Source of the DNA: Syngnathus acus
Lineage: Eukaryota > Chordata > Actinopteri > Syngnathiformes > Syngnathidae
Assembly: GCF_901709675.1 (NCBI RefSeq)
Contig: NC_051105.1
Coordinates: forward strand, 10,030,604 to 10,094,603
DNA: 64,000 nt
Reading direction: 5' to 3'
A model generated the notes under the pieces. It was not told the DNA's origin, did not search any database, and saw only the letters and a program-made list of their open reading frames with translations. Below, piece after piece: positions 38,471-50,307 of this stretch. The first letter of the stretch is position 1. Each line of letters starts with the position of its first letter. Made by a program: the position numbers and the translations under genes.

Positions 38471-39580
38471 CACTTTCCTCGAGATGGGTTTATATTTATA
38501 GATTTTGATTTGTTTAGATGGCGCATTTATACTGGTTTTGAATTTTGAATCATATATAACTGACAGTACACACTCTAAAAGTTCACTTTAAGCCTTTTGG
38601 TTTTTTTAAAAAAAAATATATATATCCATTTGACTGCAAATGTAGGCCATCACTTTTCTTTGCATTTAATCTTTCAGAATTATTATTTAGGTATAATTCT
38701 ATCTTCTTTTTAATCAACACTGGACTGGTGCCTGCTACACTACTGTTTTATGTTAATCATTAAGATATTTTGGAGGTCGCACTTGGTGAAAAAAAGTTTG
38801 CAAACCACTGCACGATATCTTTTTAATGGACTATACATAATACTTTTTGTTTTACTTTTAGATAATTTCCCAGCATGACTATAGTTGTGGCTTCAGTAAC
38901 CAAATGTTTAGTCTTGGTGGAACGGATTTGTAGATGAATTCAAAGCAACATTTGAGAGGACAACTTGCACGCAGGGTGTTTATGGCCTCCCCCCATTCAA
39001 GATTAGCCCGCACGGTTTGAAGTGTGTTTCTTGGATTTGGAATGCAGATGCTTTGTTGGCGAGGAGGAGGAATCAGCGAGGAGTCGAAAGCGACGAGTTT
39101 TTGATTAATGAGCTTTGAAATGGCTCTCCAGGAGCAATAAAGGATGAACTGCTCGCTCGCTCCCTCCCTCCCTCTCTCTTTCCCCTTCGTGCACGCGTGC
39201 ATACACATTAAAACACGCACACGCATGCACTTTCCCTTTCTTGCGCGTCGATACATTGGATTTTTTTTTTTAAATCCACCCAATCAATAAAAGGATGGAG
39301 CTGATTCTCTTCTTAGTAATAATCAGACGCTCGGTGTCGTAAAAAATAATAAAACGCCAATAATCTCCGGGGCCTTTTCTATTTCGCAGAAATGCACTTT
39401 ATACGTTGGCTACGCTGGTGTCTAATGTATCGATCCGCTTCTCCTTGTTTGCAAAGTCCAGTGGCGCTCAATTGGCCTCCTGGTAGTCGGCAAACTCAAC
39501 AAGGCATGGACATTCTATTCATATTCACAATGAAAACAACACACGACGCCTCGTGGAAATAAAACCGTCAAGTTTGAGCA
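38471..39580. other. Spacer downstream of hoxd3a
   Basis: No gene is seen between the promoter-like island and the hoxd3a poly(A) signal. The stretch holds short A and T runs, a pyrimidine run CTCCCTCCCTCCCTCTCTC near 39161-39179 and CATGCAC-type text near 39190-39230. A GC-balanced piece near 39380-39480 has no obvious motifs. Confidence 0.4.
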
Positions 39581-39581
39581 C

Positions 39582-39587
39582 TTTATT
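39582..39587 (-). terminator. Putative hoxd3a poly(A) signal
   Basis: AATAAA on the minus strand, about 770 bp past the hoxd3a stop codon, followed within about 60 bp by GT-rich text (GTGTGTTGTTTTC). This would give a 3' UTR of about 0.8 kb. Several other AATAAA matches lie closer to the stop, so this is the longest plausible end, not a proven one. Confidence 0.4.
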
Positions 39588-39839
39588 TACAAAATGTCCA
39601 ACACAATAAAATAGAACATTTCAATATCGTTGGGGTCTGGTAATTTGATGAGTAACGACAGGAGACAATGAGTAGAAAAACCAAAATGACATGCTGGTGT
39701 GTACAATATTTGATACTTCGATAGTCTACGATTTTGCTTAAGATTCCACACAAGATTAACCATGGACACGTAATGGTGCTTATACACTATAAAATGCCCC
39801 ATTTGTCCCCGATATACAATTAGATTTTTTTTTTCAACA

Positions 39840-39846
39840 ACCCTGT
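39840..39846 (-). promoter_or_regulatory. miR-10 seed match in the putative hoxd3a 3' UTR
   Basis: The minus strand reads AAACAGGGTTG; ACAGGGT is complementary to miR-10 positions 2-8 (a 7mer-m8 site). It lies about 510 bp past the hoxd3a stop codon and before the poly(A) signal at 39582. miR-10 repression of Hox3 and Hox10 family transcripts is established in vertebrates, and mir-10b is encoded 11.5 kb upstream in this window. Function here is inferred. Confidence 0.5.
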
Positions 39847-40357
39847 TTTGCCATCAAGTGCACTGATCTGTCCAATGTTACAAAAAGAAAAACACGTATA
39901 AATACTCGCTTATAAACGATAAATAATGTGCAATCATTAAATAATAAATAGATAAGAGCCCGAAAACGATTATTCAATAATCATGAAAATAAATAAATTC
40001 GATGATGAGGATGAGATCCTGACAAAAGAGACAAAAAACGGGACTAAAAGTCCTTCTCACTACTGATGAGTTTCTACGTTCATCATCTACTTCAAGTCAA
40101 ATATTCAGTCCAAAATGCGCATTGCACTTTATATATGTATATATTTAGGGAAAAAAACGAGACCTCTCAGACATCCACCCCCACGTGTCCAATAACGTGA
40201 GAGGATTACTTAACGAAAAAAAAATACACAATAATCGTCATATCAATACTGTGATGATAATAATGCACAACGACTCGCTCGGACTTATTCGAAGAATGAG
40301 GTAATAAAAAGAGCGCGACGTAATATTGGCAAACACTCAGACAGATCCACACTTCTA

Positions 40358-42491
40358 TTACAAGTGCGTGAGTTTGGGCGCTTCCTGAATCCTTCCCTGA
40401 GTGGCTTGGTGCGAGGTGAGGTCCGTGTAGGTGGGGTGGGGGTCACAGGGTCCGTGGTGGTGGTTCCCCGGGATCTGGGCGGCGCAGCTGTAGTCCACGC
40501 TGGTGGACGACGGGTGGGGAAGGTGGCCCAGGTTGAACACGGGACCCGACGCCGGCATGGAATCCACAAAATTCCCTCCCACGTACACGGGGCTGCCCTG
40601 CAGGTTAGCGCCGGCGAAGGTGCCGCCGCTCTGCATGCCGTGGTGCTCGTACTCGGCGTTCTGGTAGCGCTTCTGCTGCGGCATGCAGCCGCCCAGCGGG
40701 GCCGTGTAAGCGGCCAAGCCGTACATGTTCTGCTGGGGCTTGGCGAAGGGCGGAGGAGACGGTGCGTCGTAGCCCAGCGAGTTACCCAGTTGGCCGGAGT
40801 AGCCCATGTGATTAGCGCCGGTGAGCGGCGGGCTTCTGTCCGGGGAGTGCCCCAGGGGCGAGTGCGCGATCCCTTTGGACTTTTGGTCCTTTTTGTACTT
40901 CATCCTCCTGTTCTGGAACCAGATCTTGATCTGGCGCTCGGTCAGGTTCAGCAGGTTGGCCATCTCCACTCTGCGTGGGCGGCAGAGGTAGCGGTTAAAG
41001 TGGAACTCCTTCTCCAGTTCCACGAGCTGCGCGCTGGTGTACGCAGTTCGGACCCGCTTGGATGCCGGCCCAGTCGGACTCTTTTCGTCGCTCACCTCGC
41101 CTGGGAAAAACAGAATGAATTTTTTACCGTGTGTCCAAGTCGGAGATTGTGAAAGCATAAATCAATTCATTGTATTAATAAGTCCACTATTGCGAAAATA
41201 AAGGTGCTGTAGAGGTTCTATAGCAATATAGGTGAATAGGTGCGGTTAAATGAGTGCAACAATGAATCAACATAAATCAAATGAGCAAGCACCTGCTCTT
41301 TGGAAAATACTTTTGCCTATTACCTGATATGTAACTGACCAAACCAGTAACTGAATCAGAATCAACTAAGCTTGGTTTTCTTTGTCAATTTGAAATATTG
41401 CCCTGTTTTCTTTTAGAATGGGATGGAAATAAAAACAATATAACTATTAACAAATTCATTACCTACCAGCCTTATTTCAGTGTAGAAATTAGAAATGAGA
41501 ATAAAAGAAAACTGTCATTAATTTCTTTTGAGGTACAACGCTATAGTGGGAAATATACGTCTTTATTCAAAATAATTCTTCACTGTTTTTTGAAAAGATA
41601 AAAAGTACTAGTAGTATCGGTACTTGGTATCAGTATCTATAAGTCAACAATTGGGTACTGGCAAAAGTATCTGTCTGGAAAAAAAGTAGATAGACAACAA
41701 ATCAATCACTCCATGCAAGGAATATTGTTCATTTAATTAGAAAAAGGGGTTAAATGTTTTTAGTATCTCAATGTTATTAAAAGTGGAGTTAACGTTTGGC
41801 ACACATTTGTATAGCAAAAAAATAACATGAATTAGACCCAGATGATGATGCCACGGGCCTTATCCGCCCACCAGCCCCCACCCCCTCCACCCCCGTTACA
41901 TTACGTTTGACACCTCTCGCCTGCATTATCACTTGGCGAGAGTGCCACAATATGCACAAGCATTTCCATCATACCAGCAGCTGAGCAGTTGTTATTCGTC
42001 TTCTGCTTGGCGTTCTGCCGGGTCTCCTTCATCCACGGGAAAATCTGCTTGGTCAGGACGGGTGACGCGTTGTTGCTCCCCGCCGGAGGCTTCTTCTTCT
42101 GGGGCGCGTTGCCGTTGGATCCGGGCGAGGGTGGCAGCGGGGCTCCGGCCTGCTGTGGCTGCTGCTGTTGCTGCTGCTGCTCCCCGGCATTGGACGCTTG
42201 GCTGCTGCTGTTGCTATTGGTGCTATTGTTGCTTTGGCTGCTGCCAGCACTGCTGCTGCTTTGCCGCATGCAGTCCCCATTTAAGTCACTCTCCTTGAGG
42301 GTCAGCGGCCTGCCGGAGGGGGTCTGGATGGGACACACGGAGCCCTGGTAGTCCGCGTCGATGTTTGCCGCGGGGTAGGACTGGTGCGCGTAGTTGTACG
42401 AGTCAGCCTTGGGGTACGTGTAACCCCCGAAGAGTCCCGAGTTGTCGTAGTATGTTGCTTTCTGCATTTTTGTTGGCTCGCTCAAAGACAA
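40358..42491 (-). CDS. hoxd3a: Homeobox protein Hox-D3a (two coding exons)
   Basis: Sequence-specific nuclear transcription factor of paralogue group 3, which patterns hindbrain and anterior axis with PBX/MEIS partners. Exon 1 is 42491-41975 and exon 2 is 41100-40358, with a phase-1 intron (donor G|GTATGA, acceptor CCCAG|GC), giving 419 residues, close to the family's usual length. The PBX-contact motif IFPWMK is at about 150-155. The homeodomain at about 186-245 begins [12 protein letters not shown] and contains [11 protein letters not shown], typical of Hox3. The C-terminal domain unique to Hox3 is complete, ending in APKLTHL. HoxD3 identity rests on the tail ([35 protein letters not shown]). 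Exon 1 carries serine/asparagine-rich and polyglutamine runs (about 88-120). The start used is the first in-frame ATG; the second, at 42467, begins MQKATYY and matches the conserved internal start of the family. Function is from family knowledge; structure is read directly. Confidence 0.97.
41101..41974 (-). other. hoxd3a intron between hexapeptide and homeobox exons
   Basis: An 874-bp intron with GT...AG ends on the minus strand. It is AT-rich with a pyrimidine tract before the acceptor, and has a C-rich patch near 41874-41896. I see no embedded gene or repeat element. Confidence 0.9.
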
Positions 42492-42552
42492 TCAAGCAGG
42501 CAGCGTCTCTCCAATGGCATCAGTGGCGGTGCTTGTGATTTATTTATTTTTT

Positions 42553-42563
42553 CACGTGATTGG
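42553..42563. promoter_or_regulatory. hoxd3a proximal CACGTG plus CCAAT motif
   Basis: CACGTGATTGG on the plus strand reads CCAATCACGTG on the minus strand, about 60-70 bp upstream of the hoxd3a ATG. An E-box of this type joined to a CCAAT box recurs upstream of hoxd9a and at several spacer positions in this cluster. The transcription start itself is not visible. Confidence 0.5.
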
Positions 42564-42691
42564 CCTCCCCCACTTTGCCTCCAGTCTGTCACCTACACAT
42601 CCCAAAATATGAAACGCATTTTAAGGTTAAAAAACATATAGTTCCCAATCTCTCTGATGCACATTGCAGCACCAGTTGACCCCCCCCCACC

Positions 42692-42696
<5 letters not shown>

Positions 42697-42787
<91 letters not shown>
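42697..42787. repeat. (CA)n microsatellite upstream of hoxd3a
   Basis: About 90 bp of pure AC dinucleotide begin 206 bp upstream of the hoxd3a ATG, next to a C9-type run. Long alternating purine-pyrimidine tracts can adopt Z-DNA and vary in length between individuals. Confidence 0.98.
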
Positions 42788-42790
<3 letters not shown>

Positions 42791-45700
42791 CAGTTAAAAT
42801 TTAACTTGGACTCAAAAAGACTCTCTGTGGGGCTTTGGTGTGACGCTGAATCAGCATTTGACACGGCAACACACAATAGCCTTTTCACTAATCACAAGCT
42901 CTGACAAAGCGCGTCGTGGAGAAGATGGAGAGACGCTCACACTCACATGGATCACCCAAATAATCTGTTAATATTAATAAATGAAATGTATGTGCGTGGG
43001 AGGGTATAATAGGTCGTTCATGTGGGCGTGGTTGGCACAATTTCATATGATCATCTGTCTTGTCTCTACACACCTTGCATAATCTAATACAATTGAATAC
43101 ATAACAGTCGAAGCAGTGCAGAGCTTTATTTCAATTTTAGCGTCTTCGTTATAATATATTGCACTAACCCATAAAATAATATTTTTTGTACTGCCTTCCC
43201 TTTCTCCTGCACGTTAACATATTTTTTTGCCTTGCCTACAAATTTCCCTGCGAATATAAACTCTGTGTTTATATTTAAGTACATTTTAATGTCCAAATAT
43301 TGTAAAGAATTAAGCAACACTTTGCACAGGCGTTCAGGTCATAATCGACGTCCTAGAAATCACCTCGTAAATATCAAAAGCAGACTGTGTATAGTGTACG
43401 TTGGTGGTGCCGCTCGTCGTGCTGCATAACAATTGCACCTGTCACTGTGAGAGCGCCGCGGCAAAATTTATGAGCGCAAATGTGCGCGTCGTACACGCAG
43501 AGCAAAAACACACCGCACACGCTCGCACACACACTTTGCACTCCACTACAAGTGCAAAACAACCAAGCGTAGGTGGAAGGCAAGCGAAAGAATTTCATAT
43601 GGTGCCGAGCTGCTCTGATAAAAGCGGGCCCGTTGCTTGCAGTGCTGCACAATTAGTCCTGTTCGCCAGCGAGAAGATTTACGCAAATATATATATATAT
43701 ATTAAATGGACTACTCATCGTTCAATTTTTACATTTTTATTGTACATTTTGTGCGTTGCAGCTCTTCGGATTTAGGAGGTGAATATAATGACATTTCCAT
43801 GCCTCGTGTCTGTTTAGGTCACTGAAGGTTCACTTTATGTTGGGGCAAAAACAACAACAACAAAAGGCTTTGTTTGCTGTGTGTGTGTGTGTGTGTTACT
43901 CACCAAAATCTGCGCAAATGTGTGTGACGTCCTTTAAACATTCAGCATCGTACGCAACTCCACCTGCAAAATATAAATATTTTCTCACTGTCTCAATATT
44001 GCATATTGTATAATCTAAAAAACTGGACGCGCAATTACATTTTTTTTTAAAACCTCTTTCTTTTTCAAAAAGCAGTGTGTCACGTGATGCCTTTAAGACC
44101 CCCCAAAAAGTCCTACATGTGCACTTTAAACAAAGACGATTTTTAGCAGTCATAAGCAGTTTTTACCTGACCTTTTAGGTCATGCGGCTTTTAAGTCGAC
44201 GTTTAATGAACAACGAGGAACGGTTTTAAAAGCTTGAAGTAGAAGCCCAAAATGCCGCAAACTCCAACGTCGCTCCACAAGCGCACACTGATGTCAAGAA
44301 ATTCGACCTTGCTATGGGAAGGAACGGCTAAAAGACGGCTCGAATGTGGAATTATTTGTAAAAGCGGGTCGATATAGAGCCACTCGAGTGCTCGGGGCCC
44401 ACTGGGCGACGAGTAGCAGACATGCTCGCCTATTCAAGGCGCAGTGTTCCTCGCCTACGCGCTGCTACGGTAAGTTTGCTCCACACAATGGAGCCGACTC
44501 CATGTAGACACTTATTATCTCCATGATGGAGTTGCGAGAAGAAAAGGAAAAAATATTGAAATTAGTCCGAGTGTTTTGGTGAATTACAATACATTTGGTG
44601 AAATTAAATATTTCCTTTTAATTTGGAATATGAAGCTACTGTTAAAATAAATGATTATTAAGACGTTTAAGATGTCCTTAATGCGGGAATAAGAATTAAC
44701 AAATTATAATATGGACATTTTAAAATAAAAAGACGACAGAAAATGTGAAAACGGCGCAAAAATCGAAATGCTTTTCCTTTGTCTGCGAATCCTCACACAC
44801 AATTTGAGTTTTTTTTTTAACAAAGCCGCGCGGCTCAAACCACATAAATCACACCGAACGCCATTGTGACGATAAGACAACAAATTAATGTGATTTACGA
44901 TCCAGGAGTCAAAAAGAAGAAAAGTGCCTTCTACTTTTCCCTTCGCGCTGGCTCGCGTGGAAATGAGCTGAAAAGTGCACCGGGTTCCGTCTCCATCATA
45001 TTTGGCTTTTCCTCTTCCAAAAAATCAGAAGCTTCCTTTTTTTTAGTGGGGCTCTGCATCCGCTGCATCCGCGAGCGCTTTAACGAGCGTCCTCCGCCTC
45101 CGCGTGGAATAAATCACGCTTGCATCAAATTAACCTGCTTAAAGGTTGCTTTGCGCCATGCAGCTGCTTACCTGCGCGTCAATTCATCATTTACAGTAAC
45201 AAAAAAAAAAAAAAAGCCAACGCGAGTTCGCTTTCCGCGACTCCTTGTCGAATAAATCCTTCAGCTCGCCTTTTGTGTGCACACAATGCTGTCCTAAACC
45301 CGATCTTGCTCTTTTGCAGACATTTCCATACACCGGTGGAGACAGTATTCCCGAAAGAGTGCAGCGAGGACTCAGCTACCAATAAAAAGCCAACATAGGG
45401 TATATCCTTATTTCTGCACGGCAAGGAGAGGAGAGAAGGGAAAAAAAAACCTTGCTAGCAATCAATCAGCAAATGAAATAGGAGGAATTCGAGTGTAAGG
45501 CCCCCGTGTAGATTTGGGAGCTAAACAGTAGAATATTTGGTTTGGGGAGGAGGGGGGAGCTTTATGATGACAAATAAAGGCACTGCCCTGCAAGATGCGA
45601 GCATATTTGTCCACGTGATTTGTTCTTCCTCCACCTCACCGATCCATTTGGACAAAAGGGCTGCGTTCAGATTGGTTCCATTCAGAAAAATCTTGCAAAC

Positions 45701-46309
45701 ATTTCTTGCCACACGACTAATTTTACACGTATGGCATTAGGCAAGGTATAAGGCCATTGTTCTTCAGCATTGACAGGCAAGCGCGTCTTTCAATAACACA
45801 AGCAATGAGCGAGCATTTGTCACGAGAAAGGTTCGGAAGGCTTTTGTGCTTGCTGTGAAGAAAAAGATTCAGCATATGTTCACAGGGTCATAAAAGTGAA
45901 AGATTTACAGTTTTCGCGTCCCCCACACACCTACTCCCCTCCTCCCCTCCCTCCTTCGCAACCTTTCAGGAATTACTGGGGGGTGATTTACAACACATGC
46001 ACAAGTGTCAAAGTTCCATTTATACACATTTTTAAAATTGAATTCGTGGCAAATGAATTTGAGCATCCGCGGTGAGCATGCACATCCACAAATGCGAAAT
46101 AAGTGGCCAGGCAAGATGCAGTAAATAATCGGACCTACCCGAGCATCCATCGGTTCGGATGTGTCGCTCCTGACGCTGCTGTGCTGCTTAGAAGCTATTA
46201 TTGTTCCCCCCATGCACCCCACTTTCTCCTTAGAAAGATCTTTTCAGTTTTTCAAGTCTAGATAGAGTCCTCGCGATTAATGACGACGCCGAGCTTCGAG
46301 GGGGGCAAC

Positions 46310-46370
46310 GGGGAGCTGCATTAATTATCGGGCCGGTCACGTGATCTGAGACCAGAAAGGGGGGGAAGCA
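46310..46370. promoter_or_regulatory. Possible upstream Hox promoter element
   Basis: GGAGCTGCATTAATTATCGGGCCGGTCACGTGATCTGAGACC joins a paired ATTA palindrome to a CACGTGAT motif in GC-rich DNA, 3.8 kb upstream of the hoxd3a ATG. Hox3 genes often have distal promoters in this position. Motif reading only. Confidence 0.3.
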
Positions 46371-46778
46371 AGCTTCCGGAGAGATGCTGTCGGCGTGGAT
46401 TTTTCTGCAAATGCTACCCCCCAAAAAAGACGACGTGCTGTTGTTGTCAAGAAGGAAGGAAGGCGGAGGGAGAGGGGAGAAGACTCAAATATGGCCGGAT
46501 GGGGAGAAGCGGCAGCGGGGAAGCAGCCTTGGCGCATGCGGCTGTCATTGGAAGTGGCACGGCGCCTATGGCTGCCATTTATTGGTGCTCGCACATGTAG
46601 GTCAGCGCGGAAGCTCACCCCAACATGTGTAGTCCAATCACACACTTTTCCCATACAATCATATGCGAATACTAAGGGGGGTGGGGGGGGGGGGGTCTTG
46701 CATCCATCCGACTATCGCATAGATGGTGTGATGCGTTCAAGGACAACAATTTGATTTGATTTGGAGACATACGGGAGT

Positions 46779-46809
<31 letters not shown>

Positions 46810-48085
46810 TAGTGGAGATTCCACATGTCTTATTCGAGGCCTTTTGTGTGATATGAGCTTCAACAAGGTGTGAGGTCTTTTCCTAGTGGTGCCATTTGAA
46901 ATCATGCTGAGGATTTCGCTGAAGCAAATACTCGTGTCCCACTTAAAATCAAATCAAAACGTGTTTCAAAAACCACCGCTTCGATAAAAGCACATAGCAA
47001 TCAATTGATAGTAATACATTTATTTTTAATTATAGATTTTTCTTCAACTCCCAACCTGGCATGCAATGGATGCCTTCATTAGAGTGCACATGCATGCGTA
47101 AACTTGAAAATAGGGGTTTCCGCGCACGTTCTTTGTTGTTGATTTTTCCCAAAATTTCAAGGCAGTAAACTTTGATACAATTTTGAGTTGGGCGGTTTAA
47201 AAAAATATTTCAATTTATTTCAATGTGATAATTGTCTTGTATTCCACCCCTGACGTTAAAATATTAGTAAAAAAAATAGTAAATTGTTTTGGAGCAAACA
47301 ACTTGTTTTGTTATACTTGTCGTTATGAATATCAATAATTTATATTTTGAACTTGTTCCAACTTAAATTATTGTTCAACCCCCTCCCTCTCATGGAAAAA
47401 AAAATACAAGTCATGTATTTTTAAATGCAATTCGCTGGGTAAAATTTAAATTTCAGCCCCCACAAACCGAATCTGATATTTTCACTTCAGACGAACGTGT
47501 CCCTGCCACCTGACATTTTCTGCCATTGAAGTTTTGTATTGTGATTTTTGTGTGTGTGCTGACTGCCTTACAAGACTGCGTTTGCATTTAGAAAAAAAAA
47601 AAAGAAAGGAGACAATAGAGAAATGAGGACAATGGCAATAATTTAGGAACAGTAGAGAAGTTAAGACTATTGACCCGCGTAAACAAAAGAAAAAAATACG
47701 TCCATATTGTGTTAAATGTACGAGTATTTATTCTATACAATATGTGCATTCTGTGCTTTTCGTGAAACCGACAACGTTACGCGTAAATTGATGCGTAAAA
47801 GAAGACGAGCCAAAAGGCGCACATTTGGCCGATGTTTTCCAAAAGCGCCCCTGCATGTGACACCTCGGGCGTCAAAATGTAAGAAAAATAATAAAAGAAA
47901 AACACTAAATATTGTTTTTTCAGCAGTGCCGAAACGCATTTTACTCATCGTTGTTATTCTTATTTTCTTTTCTTTTTTTTTTTTTTTAAATACAGTTTTC
48001 TCATTTGAATGATTGAATCGCGGTTGACTGAAATCAGACACTTGTGTCCCTCTGCCATCATTTAAATGCATAATCAGTAGAAATC

Positions 48086-48091
48086 TTTATT
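48086..48091 (-). terminator. Putative hoxd4a poly(A) signal
   Basis: AATAAA on the minus strand, 1.27 kb beyond the hoxd4a stop; it is the first canonical signal I find in that direction. It would give a long 3' UTR containing several T/A runs. Unproven. Confidence 0.35.
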
Positions 48092-49209
48092 TGTTTCCAA
48101 TATACATCTCACATCCCGGTGCACAAATACAAAGTAGAAAGCATGTACAAAAATAAGACCAGTAAAAGACATTGCATTAACAATGACGCCTACAAGAGAA
48201 CATCGGAGGTCTTTTTTTTTTTTTAGGGGTAGTTAAGAACTCCGTTGTAGAAATCACGCACCGATTTGCTTTGGATGCTTCGCGGAGTTGTTTGTGAGGG
48301 CGAAAAGGGAGAAAATGCAGCTCGTCCTGCCGGGTCAGGGGGTGTCGGGGTCATCCCTTGCGGCTTGAGCGTGTCCCCTGGATGAACCTGCCAACCGACC
48401 TTCGCCTCAAATACCTCCCCGGCAAGACCTCCATGAGCTGGGACAGCTTCTAGGCCTTCTCTTGTCTTCAGACAATGACGGGTTTAAAACAAAACCAAGA
48501 AGGAAAAAAAAACGGTCTTTTTTTTTTTTTTTTTTAAATCTGGCTTGACACCCCCACTTCTTTGTGTAACTAAAGACAAAATACATTCTCACATTAAACT
48601 AAGACGACATAAAGCCATGCACAAATGTGTAATTTGTAAAAGATTACATATCATTCATTTCATCGTGTGTGCGCTATACGAAAACGTCCACTTAAAACCG
48701 CAAATAAATAAAATTCAACATTCTCCTAAATTTCAAACAAACTCGATGTCATGCGGGACGATTTTGAAAAAGAAATTGGCTTGGCAGATAGGAAAATATG
48801 AACAAAGAAACGTAACAATGGCTATAATAAAGGAATGTTCTTTTCAAAGAAAACAAAACGTTTATAGTACAAAATAAGTTAAAACAAACAAGCAACGAAG
48901 ACTAGCGATATATATAAAAACGAGATTTGTTTTCCTGCTTGCGATTTTCCTTCAAGTATATTGCGCGTTTGTGAGAGGCGCTGTGTTTTTTTTCCTTGCG
49001 TGTGTAATTTGAACGAATGGGCTCCCTGTGCGAAATAGAGCTACTTAAGACTTCAAGCCAGCGTGAACTCACGAGAGACGACATTCTTAAATCCACAGAG
49101 CCCCCCACCCCAACCCAAAAAAATAAAAAATATTTTTTAAAAAATGCTTGAATTCGTGGCGCCATATGCAGGAAGTGTGTCGAACCTCTCCGGCAAAATA
49201 CTGATTGAT

Positions 49210-49241
<32 letters not shown>

Positions 49242-49359
49242 GTCTCAGGCTCAGGACAACACTGATTTTTGTTGTTGTTAAATTAAAAAAGCTCAAAAAA
49301 CGACTTCAGTCCATGCAACAACAACAAAAAAAGTCAGATGAAAGTGAATTTGTCGTGAT

Positions 49360-50307
49360 TTATAAGGACGTGATTTCAGTACTGTTGTCCTTGTGGAGGC
49401 TTTGCAGGTGGCCGTGGGTCGGCACCGACCTGCCTTTGGTGTTGGGCAGTTTGTGGTCCTTCTTCCATTTCATCCTTCGGTTCTGGAACCAAATTTTGAT
49501 CTGTCTCTCTGACAGACAAAGCGTGTGAGCGATCTCGATCCGGCGCCTTCTGGTCAGGTAGCGATTAAAGTGGAACTCTTTTTCCAGCTCCAGAACTTGC
49601 TGGCGCGTGTAAGCCGTCCTTGAGCGTTTGGGCTCGGAACCGGTGTAATCCGGATTGACTGCAAGGAATTAAAAAATATATATATTATTTAAGAAGTGTG
49701 AAAAGTGGGATCATATTTGTATTATTTTGCGCGCAAAAATAACGCACTTGCAACCACCCTTGGGGTTTTTAGGCTCTCTTGTTTCGCGGCCTGTTTCGCC
49801 CCCCCCCCCAGCTATCAAATTTACGACTCGTGTAATTGGCAAGGCCTTTCAAACGCTCCCATAAACATCACACCGGGTGATTTCCAAAGCGCGCTTACCC
49901 GTGGTGACGTGCACTTTCTTCATCCAGGGATAAACTACCGCGGGCTGCTTCGCTTGGATCCCGTTTGGACTCTTGGGGTTCTGCTGGCCTGAACACGTCC
50001 TGGCTCCGGCCACATGAACCGAGTCGCCCGGCTCCGTCTGCGCGCCGTACGGGCTCGGTTGTCCGGCTCTGTCTTGGACGTGACCCCGCGGCTCCAGCGG
50101 AGACTCTTGCACTGTGGTGCATCCGAACGCTTGCTCCGTGTAGTTGGCGCGTGGGTAGATGGCCGGGTGCTGAAAGTCAGCGTCCTGCGAGGGGTTGAAG
50201 TAGTCCGAGCCCTGCTCAGGGATGTAATTATTCTGCGAATATTCCTCGCAGGGAGGAAATTTGGGGTCCACATACTTGGAGTTGACCATATACGAACTCA
50301 TGGCCAT
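49360..50307 (-). CDS. hoxd4a: Homeobox protein Hox-D4a (two coding exons)
   Basis: Nuclear transcription factor of paralogue group 4, patterning posterior hindbrain and cervical-level structures. Exon 1 is 50307-49899 and exon 2 is 49658-49360. A phase-1 intron of 240 bp (donor G|GTAAGC, acceptor TTGCAG|TC) joins them into 235 residues. The N terminus [20 protein letters not shown] is the conserved group-4 start; a second ATG two codons in is an alternative. The PBX-contact motif YPWMK is at 126-130. The homeodomain at about 146-205 begins [12 protein letters not shown] and contains [13 protein letters not shown], followed by KLPNTKGR, diagnostic of Hox4. The C-terminal tail is short and lacks the long serine run of some orthologues. 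It lies 1 kb downstream of mir-10b on the same strand. The D assignment uses context and exon 1. Confidence 0.97.

Larger units (their letters stand above)
42564..48085. other. hoxd3a-hoxd4a spacer
   Basis: No coding gene is seen. Contents: the CA microsatellite at 42697-42787; a GC-balanced block near 43430-43560 containing AAATTTATGAGCGC; CACGTG motifs at 44081, 45612 and 46338; a 15-bp palindrome TGACCTTTTAGGTCA at 44168-44182; a block at 46310-46370 with CATTAATTATCGGGCC next to a CACGTG that could be an upstream hoxd3a promoter; and G runs at 46682-46695 and 46793-46809. Group-3 Hox genes often use upstream non-coding exons, which cannot be placed here by eye. Confidence 0.5.

Noticed and set aside
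1-39500. Possible remnant of hoxd1 or an mtx2 exon
   Set aside because: I looked for the homeobox core (TGGTTCCAGAACCG or its complement) and for recognisable Mtx2 peptides and found none. Small diverged exons could still be missed by eye.
40364-41152. Long plus-strand open frame (262 codons) over hoxd3a exon 2
   Set aside because: It lies entirely antisense to a conserved homeobox exon. Its length follows from the GC-rich sense codons, and the peptide has no family resemblance.
48332-48353. Two GGGTCA half-sites downstream of hoxd4a
   Set aside because: The spacing of 10 bp is not a recognised DR1, DR2 or DR5 arrangement.
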